From Aquimarina atlantica (GTDB taxonomy: Bacteria > Bacteroidota > Bacteroidia > Flavobacteriales > Flavobacteriaceae): DNA of 64,000 bases. The DNA lies in the NCBI RefSeq assembly GCF_000626715.1, contig NZ_AQRA01000002.1:485518-549517 (forward strand). The letters are read 5' to 3'. Shown piece by piece: positions 8,221-15,957 of this stretch (positions within the stretch are counted from its first letter, which is position 1; the number at the start of each line of letters is the position of its first letter). The notes beneath the pieces were generated by a model. It did no database searches. It worked only from the letters and a program-made list of their open reading frames with translations, and had not been told where the DNA came from. The translations under genes were made by a program, and so were the position numbers.

Positions 8221-11200
8221 ATGAAATTAAAATTACTCTTAATTCCATTCGTCATTTCCTGCCTTTTAGGGACTCAGAATGGGTTTACTCAATCCGTATT
8301 TATTAACGAAATACACTATGATAATGCAAGTACAGATGTAGAAGAAGCTATTGAAATTGCTGGAACAGCAGGAACCGATCTTTCTGGTTGGAGTATTGTT
8401 TTATATAACGGGTCAAATGGTACCGTTTATAATACAATTTCTATTTCGGGAGTGATTCCTGATCAACAAAATGGTTTCGGAACAATTGTAGAAATTCTTC
8501 CTGTTAATGGGTTACAAAATGGTGCCCCCGATGGAATCGCATTAATTGATAACAACAATGCAGTTGTTCAGTTTTTAAGCTATGAAGGTGTTATTACAGC
8601 AACAAATGGCCCTGCATCTGGATTAACAAGTACCGATATAGGTGTGTCAGAATCTAGTAGTACTCCTGTTGGAGCTTCATTACAACTATCAGGAACGGGA
8701 ACATCTGCAACAGAATTCACCTGGGAAGTATCTACGACCAACTCATATGGTGCCGTAAATATTAATCAGGTTTTGGGAACACCTGTTATCATACCAATAA
8801 TTAATGAGTTTGTATGTAATCATACCGGATCAGATACCGATGAATTTGTAGAAGTATTAGCTGGTATAGAAACAGACTTAAGCGAATATTGGTTGCTAGA
8901 AATTGAAGGAGATAGTAACGCATCTGGAGTTATTGACGAAGTAATACAATTAGGCACTACAGATGTTAATGGGTATTTCACTACTCCTTTTGGTAGTAAT
9001 GTATATGAAAACGGCACACTCACTCTTCTTTTGGTAAAGAATTTTACCGGTAGTTTAGGGCAAGACCTTGATACAGATGACGATGGGGTTTTTGATATCA
9101 CTCCCTGGGAAGAACGAATTGATGATATTGGAGTTAACGATGGTGGTGCATCTGATCTTAACTATGCCAATGTTACCTTACTACAATCTTTTGATGGAAG
9201 CTCATTTACTGTAGGAGGAGCATCAAGGTTTCCGAATGGTCAAGATACCGATGCTGTCACCGATTGGAAAAGGAATGATTTTGATGGAAGTGGATTGCCA
9301 AGTTTCCCTACAGTGATAGCAGAACCAGGAGAAGCTGTTAATACGCCTAATCGAGAAAATGTAGTTATCGATGATACTAATCCAACAGCGGTAATAGTAA
9401 TTAATGAAATTGATGCAGATACCGATGGATCTGATGTTTTAGAATTTGTAGAGCTGTTTGACGGTGGGGCCGGAAACACATCTCTCGACGGACATACATT
9501 AGTGTTCTTTAACGGATCTAATAATCAAAGTTATGCAGCTTATGATTTAACAGGTTCTACCACAAATGCTAATGGATATTTCGTTATCGGTAATGCAGAT
9601 GTTGCTAATGTTGGGATAACATTTCCTGGTAATGGGTTACAAAATGGAGCCGATGCTGTAGCGCTTTATAAAACTGCAGCCTTTAATTTTCCTAACGGAA
9701 GTGCTGTTACTACAGATAATCTGGTAGATGCGATCGTATATGATACCAATGATAGTGATGATGCAGAACTATTGGTGTTACTAAATAGTGATCAACCTCA
9801 AATAAATGAAGACGAGAAAAATGATAAGAATTTCCATTCCTTACAACGTTTTCCTAATGGATCAGGGGGGTTAAGAAATACCTCAACATATACACAGGCA
9901 ATCCCTACACCGGGAAATGCAAATACAAATGCAACAGAAATAGTTAACCTTATTATTAACGAGCTGGATGCAGATACACAAGGTTCTGACGCTTTAGAAT
10001 TTGTAGAACTATATGATGGTGGGGTCGGAAATACCTCACTTAATGGTTATGTATTGGTAAATTATAATGGTAGTAATAATACCAGCTACAATGCCATTGA
10101 TTTAGATGGTTTTACTACTAATGCAGAAGGATATTTTGTTATTGGTAATGCAGATGTTGCCAATGTAGGTCTTGTCGTTCCTGGAAATACCTTCCAGAAT
10201 GGCGCCGATGCCGTGGCTCTATATTTTGATGATGCCACGAGTTTCCCTAACGGAACAGCGATTACTACAGAAAACATCATTGATGCTATAGTATATGATA
10301 CTAATGATGCCGATGATGTAGAACTATTAGTGTTATTAAACACAGGTCAACCTCAGATCAACGAAGATGCCAACGGAAACAAAGATGCTGAATCCTTACA
10401 ACGAAGTCCTAATGGACAAGGAGGAGCTAGAAATACTACTTCGTATGTAGCTAAAGCTCCAACACCAGGAGTAGATAATGATGGGGTAATAGTAACACCA
10501 GGTGATCCGATAAGTATTGCAGAAGCAAGAGCAACTGCCGAGGGCACACCAGTTACTATTGCCGGAGTATTAACGGTTACTAATAGTTTTAATGGTCCTG
10601 CATTTATACAAGATGCTACTGGTGGTATTGCTGTTTTCGACGAACAAGTACAGGCTAATGCTGCTTTAAAAGTTGGGGATTCTATTACCCTAACTGGTGT
10701 TAGAGCTGCATTCAATGATCAGGTACAAATAAGCGGTGTAGTTGAGGTGGTGAATAACGGGCTTCCGCAAAACCCAATTACACCTATAGACATTACACTT
10801 GCAGAGCTTGCAGATCATCCGGGAGAACTGGTAAAAGTACTTAATACCACATTCCCTAATCCGGGAGATCTTTTATTCGGTAACTCTAACTTTACTCTTA
10901 CCGATGCCAGCGGAAATGGAGAACTACGCATTGATAATGATGTAGCTTCTATAGTAGGTAAAGCACAACCTGTTACTTGCCCTGAAATTACTGGTGTAGT
11001 AGGTCGTTTTAGAGAATTCTACCAGTTACTTCCAAGGCAAGCTTCGGATATCCCTTGTGCAGTAGAGTTTATTCCACCAGGAGATACAGTAGGTTTTCCT
11101 AAAGAAGACACTTTTGATGTAGTAACCTGGAATATCGAATGGTTTGGTGATGAAAACAACTCGCCTGTAGGCCAAAACCCTATGTCTGATGAAATTCAAA

Positions 11201-12831
11201 GAGATAGCACTGCTACAGTACTTAAAAAGTTAAAAGCAGATGTATATGCTGTAGAAGAAATTGCCGACGATGCATTATTTGCAGAGTTAGTAAACCTATT
11301 GCCTGGTTACGAGTATATTTTATCTGATGCTGTCTCTCGACCAGGATCAGGAGGAGTATCGCAAAAAGTAGGATTTATTTATAATACCGAAACCGTTTCT
11401 GTGGTCGAAACAAGAGCAATGTTTACATCTATTCATCCGCTATACAATGGTGGTGATGCATCTGCACTAGTAGATTATCCTAGCGAAACAGATCGTTTCT
11501 ATGCTAGTGGGAGATTACCATTTTTAATGACTGCAGATGTAACGATTAATGGCGTTACAGAGCGTATTGATTTGATCGCACTACATGCCAGGGCAAATAG
11601 TAGCAATGGCCCTCAAAATCGATATGATATGCGTAAATATGATGTAGAAGTATTAAAAGATTCGCTAGATGCTAATTTTGCAAACAATAAGGTTATTCTT
11701 TTGGGGGATTATAATGACGATGTAGATGAAACCGTAGCAGACATCCCATCTACCATCTCTAGTTTTCAGGAATATGTAAATGATACTGCTAATTACACGA
11801 TTGTATCTTCTGCGTTAAGCGAAGCAGGATTGCGATCATTCATTTTTAGAGAAAATATGATTGATCATATTATGGTAACCAATGAACTTAATGAGGCCTA
11901 TATCGAGAATTCTGTAACTGTTCATTACGATGTATACGACAATGATTATGCATTTACTACATCAGATCATTTACCTGTTTCTGCACGATTCTTACTAGAA
12001 CCAGAATTTGTAAACAATAATTGTTCGGGAGCATCTGTAGTAGCTTTTAATCAAGGCAAAAGAAAAGATGGTGGAAGAATATCCAGGCTTAGAAGTAAGA
12101 CTAAACGTGCCTTAGGAACTCCTAGAGAAAAACGGTATTTTAATTTTGTGAGTTTAGGATTTGGTGGATCGATTACCATAGAACTAAACAATGAAGTTTT
12201 TGATAACGTAGACACCAATGAATTTGCAGTATTCGAATCTACAGGGTTCTTTGATAATATCCCTTGTAATTACTATCCAGAATCTGCAGAAGTTTTTGCC
12301 TCACAGGATGGTATTGAGTTTGTTTCTTTAGGAACAACTTGCCAGGATGGTGAATTTGATCTTGCAACAGGTAACTTACGTTCTGCAAAATATATCAAAG
12401 TTGTGGATACAAGTGACAAATCTATTTTTCCCTGGTTTGCAGATGGGTATGATCTGGATGCAATTGTATGCCTTGAGAATGGTGAGCGTATCGCTACAAA
12501 AAATACTATGGTCTATGCAGAAAATCCTACTGCTCTAGAAAGTGAATTACTTCCTGAAGATTTTGGATTAGAAGAAACAAGTATTATTGTTTCTCCAAAT
12601 CCTTTTAAAAATCAGTTATCTATAGATTTTAAAACTCTTGTTGAAGGAGATGTAGATATTACAATTACCGATGTAACAGGCAAAACTGTATATACACAAA
12701 CGATACGACTTAATGCCGGACAATCTAAATTATCTATTGATATGAATCGGTATACAAAAGGGTTTTATGTAGTACATGCTTCTAGTACAAATGGAAAACT
12801 TAATATAACCCAAAAGATAATTAAAGAATAA
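8221..12831 (+). CDS. T9SS-exported multidomain surface nuclease (lamin-tail-like modules, OB fold, EEP domain, type A sorting domain)
   Basis: The protein has 1536 residues from the ATG at 8221. An earlier in-frame ATG at 8113 would put 36 residues before the signal peptide (MKLKLLLIPFVISCLLG...GFTQ), so I prefer 8221. Four lamin-tail-domain-like modules follow, each opening with a variant of INE(I/L)xxD: about residues 24-190, 192-385, 392-575 and 576-755; the third and fourth are close repeats. Next comes an OB-fold/DUF5689-like region (about 760-905, ISIAEARATAEGTPVTIAGVL). The EEP catalytic domain (about 960-1255) shows TWNIEWFGD, VEEI, LHARAN, GDYNDD and TSDHLPV. A C-terminal type A sorting domain (about 1456-1536, SPNPF ... 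GFYVVHA ... KIIKE) marks export and surface anchoring by T9SS. It probably degrades extracellular nucleic acid or another phosphodiester. Confidence 0.9.
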   Translation: MKLKLLLIPFVISCLLGTQNGFTQSVFINEIHYDNASTDVEEAIEIAGTAGTDLSGWSIVLYNGSNGTVYNTISISGVIPDQQNGFGTIVEILPVNGLQNGAPDGIALIDNNNAVVQFLSYEGVITATNGPASGLTSTDIGVSESSSTPVGASLQLSGTGTSATEFTWEVSTTNSYGAVNINQVLGTPVIIPIINEFVCNHTGSDTDEFVEVLAGIETDLSEYWLLEIEGDSNASGVIDEVIQLGTTDVNGYFTTPFGSNVYENGTLTLLLVKNFTGSLGQDLDTDDDGVFDITPWEERIDDIGVNDGGASDLNYANVTLLQSFDGSSFTVGGASRFPNGQDTDAVTDWKRNDFDGSGLPSFPTVIAEPGEAVNTPNRENVVIDDTNPTAVIVINEIDADTDGSDVLEFVELFDGGAGNTSLDGHTLVFFNGSNNQSYAAYDLTGSTTNANGYFVIGNADVANVGITFPGNGLQNGADAVALYKTAAFNFPNGSAVTTDNLVDAIVYDTNDSDDAELLVLLNSDQPQINEDEKNDKNFHSLQRFPNGSGGLRNTSTYTQAIPTPGNANTNATEIVNLIINELDADTQGSDALEFVELYDGGVGNTSLNGYVLVNYNGSNNTSYNAIDLDGFTTNAEGYFVIGNADVANVGLVVPGNTFQNGADAVALYFDDATSFPNGTAITTENIIDAIVYDTNDADDVELLVLLNTGQPQINEDANGNKDAESLQRSPNGQGGARNTTSYVAKAPTPGVDNDGVIVTPGDPISIAEARATAEGTPVTIAGVLTVTNSFNGPAFIQDATGGIAVFDEQVQANAALKVGDSITLTGVRAAFNDQVQISGVVEVVNNGLPQNPITPIDITLAELADHPGELVKVLNTTFPNPGDLLFGNSNFTLTDASGNGELRIDNDVASIVGKAQPVTCPEITGVVGRFREFYQLLPRQASDIPCAVEFIPPGDTVGFPKEDTFDVVTWNIEWFGDENNSPVGQNPMSDEIQRDSTATVLKKLKADVYAVEEIADDALFAELVNLLPGYEYILSDAVSRPGSGGVSQKVGFIYNTETVSVVETRAMFTSIHPLYNGGDASALVDYPSETDRFYASGRLPFLMTADVTINGVTERIDLIALHARANSSNGPQNRYDMRKYDVEVLKDSLDANFANNKVILLGDYNDDVDETVADIPSTISSFQEYVNDTANYTIVSSALSEAGLRSFIFRENMIDHIMVTNELNEAYIENSVTVHYDVYDNDYAFTTSDHLPVSARFLLEPEFVNNNCSGASVVAFNQGKRKDGGRISRLRSKTKRALGTPREKRYFNFVSLGFGGSITIELNNEVFDNVDTNEFAVFESTGFFDNIPCNYYPESAEVFASQDGIEFVSLGTTCQDGEFDLATGNLRSAKYIKVVDTSDKSIFPWFADGYDLDAIVCLENGERIATKNTMVYAENPTALESELLPEDFGLEETSIIVSPNPFKNQLSIDFKTLVEGDVDITITDVTGKTVYTQTIRLNAGQSKLSIDMNRYTKGFYVVHASSTNGKLNITQKIIKE
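9397..10470 (+). repeat. Internal tandem duplication of a lamin-tail-like module
   Basis: Two units, about 9397-9930 and 9949-10470, encode the same order of blocks: INE(I/L)DADT.GSD, LEFVEL(F/Y)DGG.GNTSL.G, NADVANVG, QNGADAVALY, DNSDD or DADDVELLVLLN and QPQINED. The similarity is high enough to indicate duplication within the gene. Confidence 0.8.
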
Positions 12832-12838
12832 TTGAATT

Positions 12839-13000
12839 ATACCATTTGTATTTTGAATTTACTAGTAAAGAAAATTAAGATTTTTTTGTTTCAGTAAAGA
12901 AGAAAAATCAAGCATAGCTCGGCTACGGTTTAGTTGCAATTCTGAAACTGAGATGAAAAAAGAACATTTTATTCCAGTAGATTTAAAGTGCAAATGGTAT
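12839..13000. repeat. 162-bp imperfect palindrome, MITE-like or long-hairpin element
   Basis: The ends are perfect 10-bp inverted repeats (ATACCATTTG at 12839-12848 and its complement at 12991-13000). Complementarity continues inwards imperfectly along both arms, including GTTTCAG against CTGAAAC and an apical TAGC-TCG-GCTA near 12918-12928. It starts 7 bases after the stop of the surface nuclease gene. No coding capacity and no second copy were seen in the window. Confidence 0.6.
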
Positions 13001-13045
13001 TAGAAAGAGGTTATTTAGATAATCTCCTAAAACCATACTAGATCA

Positions 13046-13077
13046 AAAAAGGCTGAATCAAATAATTCAGCCTTTTT
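13046..13077. terminator. Strong bidirectional terminator
   Basis: A perfect stem AAAAAGGCTGAAT / ATTCAGCCTTTTT with a six-base loop (CAAATA) lies between the convergent surface nuclease and LysR-methyltransferase genes. The A and T runs make it usable in both directions. Confidence 0.8.
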
Positions 13078-13128
13078 ACTTTTTGTTTATTCTTTAGATA
13101 AATAAAAGTGTTCAAAACCGAACATCAA

Positions 13129-13231
13129 TAAGCTATAATCCAGTACAGAAGAGTCGGGGTAAAACATATAAACAAATTTATTATCAAGGATTTCAGATCC
13201 AACTCTTATCTAATACTAGGATTATAGCTTA
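13129..13231. repeat. Long inverted repeat with 13-bp perfect outer arms
   Basis: TAAGCTATAATCC (13129-13141) is the exact reverse complement of 13219-13231. Pairing continues inwards imperfectly (for example AAGAGT near 13149 against ACTCTT near 13202). It lies between convergent genes and encodes no protein that I can support. It may be a decayed palindromic element or a structured 3' region. Confidence 0.55.
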
Positions 13232-13278
13232 ACTGTTAATTCTTTCTGAATATAGGAGAGGTTTGATGGTCTAAGGCA

Positions 13279-14358
13279 TTACTCTTTAATCGCTATTCCT
13301 TTAAAAAAAGTATAGCAAAATGTACCTCCTCCTTCGGCAGTTTTAGACAAATCATTAATACCTCTGTTCATTTCTTCTTTGCTAATAATTTTCTTTGCTA
13401 ATGCTTCTTCTGCAATCCCTCTGACCATTGCGGTAAACGTATTTTTAATAAACCCATCTAGTAATTCGGGTTTCGAATCATCAACATATACTTGTCTCGG
13501 AGAAATAGTGATATTCTTAAATCCAGAATCAAATAACAATGGGTATAGCGATCTGCCTATATTGGCATTCCCTCCCTTTTGTTCTTGCAAAGTTACTTGT
13601 GCCTGTACCACTTTTTGCGCAGATAGACTATCTGGATAAAAGTATGCAGAACCATGATCTCCTTCTATTATCATAAGGGTTCCCCCGGGTTTAAGAACCC
13701 TCTTTAGTTCTTGTATAGCTTCTTTTGGTTGGGATATATGTTCTAAAACAAAGCAAACAAAAATATGATCAAAATGATTGTCTTTAAAAGGTAAGTTTAA
13801 CAAATCGGCAACCTTAAATTCTACATTTTTAATGTCGTGCTCTTTGATTGATGCCTCTGCTTTTTCTAATGAGGCAGTAGACAGGTCTACAGAAACAAAA
13901 GTCGAATCTATGTTGTTTTTTGCAATAATTTTGGTTTGTGCCCCAACGCCACAACCCGCCTCAAGAATTAGGGAGCCTTCTTTCCATTTTGAGTCCCAGT
14001 GCAAAAGTTCTGCAATAGAATTAGCCTGGTCATTTAATCGAGTTGTTTCTTCCCGAGAATATCCATGGATATAATCCTTCATATGATCTTGATCTATTTC
14101 CTGGATAGTACTCTCTGCCTGTTTTAACCGTTCGAGTATTTCTTTACTGGCATCTCTTAATTCTTTACCAGATGTAGTAAATACCAATTGATTATTAACT
14201 CTATAAAATATCTGGGTGCCTAGACGAGATTCTAATTCTTTAAGTTGATGACTTAATGCCGATTGTGTAAGAAAAAGTTTTTCTGCTGCATTTTTTAGGG
14301 TTCCTACTTCTGCAACCGTATCAATAAGTTTTAAATGACGGATTTCTATACTAGCCAT
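13279..14358 (-). CDS. LysR-type DNA-binding domain fused to a class I SAM-dependent methyltransferase
   Basis: The protein has 359 residues. Residues about 4-63 form a LysR-family winged helix-turn-helix (IRHLKLIDTV, GTLKNAAEKLFLTQSALSHQ, LESRLGTQIFYR, LVFTTSGKEL), closest by eye to the MetR branch. A helical linker (64-92) follows. Instead of the usual periplasmic-binding-protein-like effector domain, residues about 93-359 are a Rossmann methyltransferase: motif I ILEAGCGVGAQT (131-142), an acidic SVDLS, FKVADLLNLPF, FVCFVLEHI and LKRVLKPGGTLMIIEGD. The frame is continuous with no sign of a frameshift. I infer a regulator that senses SAM or couples methylation to transcription. It lies 121 bases after the DUF5689 gene on the same strand and could be cotranscribed with it. 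Confidence 0.88.
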   Translation of the reverse strand: MASIEIRHLKLIDTVAEVGTLKNAAEKLFLTQSALSHQLKELESRLGTQIFYRVNNQLVFTTSGKELRDASKEILERLKQAESTIQEIDQDHMKDYIHGYSREETTRLNDQANSIAELLHWDSKWKEGSLILEAGCGVGAQTKIIAKNNIDSTFVSVDLSTASLEKAEASIKEHDIKNVEFKVADLLNLPFKDNHFDHIFVCFVLEHISQPKEAIQELKRVLKPGGTLMIIEGDHGSAYFYPDSLSAQKVVQAQVTLQEQKGGNANIGRSLYPLLFDSGFKNITISPRQVYVDDSKPELLDGFIKNTFTAMVRGIAEEALAKKIISKEEMNRGINDLSKTAEGGGTFCYTFFKGIAIKE

Positions 14359-14479
14359 TAGTTCTGCTTTTTTTATGCAAAATACAATGCTTTGCTAAAA
14401 GCTAACGACAAAAGAATATGAAAAAAAATAATAGGGTACTTGAATAGAATTCAATCGTTTATAAAAATTATCTTTAATC

Positions 14480-15874
14480 TTATTTTCCGGTAATTTTTAT
14501 ATTATCAATATGGTATCGTGTAGTAGCTCTGGGATCACCACCAATATATCGAAAACCTATGCGAATGGTACCTTCTAAACAAGATAATCCAATAGGTCCT
14601 GCTGGTGTAGAATTGCCAAAAGCATTTAATGGTCCTCTAGGGATCATAGCATCAAGCTTTGCCCACGATGTAGTTGTAGGGTCTCCAGTAAAATTATCCG
14701 TCGCAAAAACCTCAAGGATATTTCCGTTATCATATCCCGCCTGAAGATCAAAATATAAAACCTCATCTGTTGAGGTGCTTATATCAATATCAGGAGTAAT
14801 AAACCATACTTCATATAAACTTTCTTTTGACCTATATCCTGTTATTTGTGCATATTGATTTTCACCAAAATTACCTGTCTTATACTTTAACTTTCCTCCT
14901 GTGATATTACTATTCGTCCATCCTAAATCTTCCAGATCACCGATTTTGAGATCTGTAAAATCTTCTTCGAATACTATTGTAGTTCCTTCAAGAACTGCCG
15001 GGCATTCTAAAACTATGGGATCACATCTCGTTTCATTATCAAATACTAACCCTAGTGGATCGTTAAGCACTAAGTTATATGAGTTTCCTAAAAAATTTTT
15101 AGTTAATATTCCTTCAAAACTTCCTTGTTGATTTGGTAGTTTAAGTCCTTTAAAGTCAGAAAAAGTGCTAGTGCTTAGTATTGTATTTCTTCCTGTTGTA
15201 CAACTCTCTACAATACGCTCTCCATCAAACTTATCATGGTTTTCTGCCGCAAAAGTAAAGGTGTTATCTTCTAAAATGAGATTTTTAGTAAACTGTATAT
15301 GGTTTACTTTGATGTATACGTTTACCAGCTTATCAGTAAAATCTTCAATTGTGATTTCCAGCGGAGTTATGGCAGCCGTTTCTGTAGACCTTATCACAAC
15401 TTCTTCTATAGAAAAAGAGGGAATTGCACCAATAGTATTTCCTTCTGAAATTCCGAGAGTCGGAATTCCATTTTCTATCCCAAGAGACAAACCATTTAGT
15501 TTGATATATACTTTACGTCCAAATTCATAGGTAGTATATAATGGATTATCATCAATTAATACCCGAACACCTGCAGAAGGGTTGGTATGTTTATCCTGAA
15601 GCACCAATTCTTTAAAAAAATTACTGGCTTTATCGCTGGATACTACATAACCCTGAATAAAATTGTTAGTGTCTTCAAAAACTACTTTAGCATTTTCTCC
15701 ATCTTCAATAAGTTTCTGTCCCAAAATACCGAGTATTGCATCAATTGTAATTAGTGTACCTTCAATTTGGGGTTCATCTATGGTAACCGGAGATATTTTA
15801 AATTCATCTTCTGGTGAGCAAGCCACAATTGTACATGATACAATTAAAATCCAAAAAAAATTCTTTGTGTTCAT
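14480..15874 (-). CDS. DUF5689 domain lipoprotein with C-terminal jelly-roll-like (choice-of-anchor) region
   Basis: The protein has 464 residues. The lipobox CTIVAC puts the lipidated Cys at about residue 19. A DUF5689 region with OB-fold-like repeats spans about residues 40-285 (IEGTLITIDAILG, FIQGYVVSSDKAS, ELVLQDK, VYIKLNGLSLG). The C-terminal part (about 300-464) begins FEEDFTDL and ends ARYHIDNIKITG-like, as in choice-of-anchor J jelly rolls that bind ligands. It is directly downstream (83 bases) of the TonB-dependent receptor on the same strand. It occupies the place a SusD lipoprotein would have, so I infer that it is the surface partner of that receptor. Confidence 0.85.
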   Translation of the reverse strand: MNTKNFFWILIVSCTIVACSPEDEFKISPVTIDEPQIEGTLITIDAILGILGQKLIEDGENAKVVFEDTNNFIQGYVVSSDKASNFFKELVLQDKHTNPSAGVRVLIDDNPLYTTYEFGRKVYIKLNGLSLGIENGIPTLGISEGNTIGAIPSFSIEEVVIRSTETAAITPLEITIEDFTDKLVNVYIKVNHIQFTKNLILEDNTFTFAAENHDKFDGERIVESCTTGRNTILSTSTFSDFKGLKLPNQQGSFEGILTKNFLGNSYNLVLNDPLGLVFDNETRCDPIVLECPAVLEGTTIVFEEDFTDLKIGDLEDLGWTNSNITGGKLKYKTGNFGENQYAQITGYRSKESLYEVWFITPDIDISTSTDEVLYFDLQAGYDNGNILEVFATDNFTGDPTTTSWAKLDAMIPRGPLNAFGNSTPAGPIGLSCLEGTIRIGFRYIGGDPRATTRYHIDNIKITGK

Positions 15875-15924
15875 TTTATAGTATATTTTTTGTTGTGTTT
15901 ATTGTTCTTATTATGAAAGTAGAC

Positions 15925-15949
15925 CTCACAGGTCTTAGAGACCTGTGAG
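15925..15949. repeat. Palindromic intergenic repeat (hairpin), copy 1
   Basis: CTCACAGGTCT (15925-15935) and AGACCTGTGAG (15939-15949) form a perfect 11-bp stem with loop TAG. It lies between the TonB receptor and DUF5689 genes and shares the CACAGGT/ACCTGTG core with the palindrome at 19033-19064. It could attenuate or stabilise the mRNA between the two genes. Confidence 0.75.
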
Positions 15950-15957
15950 ATTTGAAA

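Noticed and set aside
10353..10715. Antisense open frame of 120 codons in the surface nuclease gene
   Set aside because: It is a shadow of a well-supported coding region; other antisense frames at 8820, 9240 and 10086 are the same kind of shadow.
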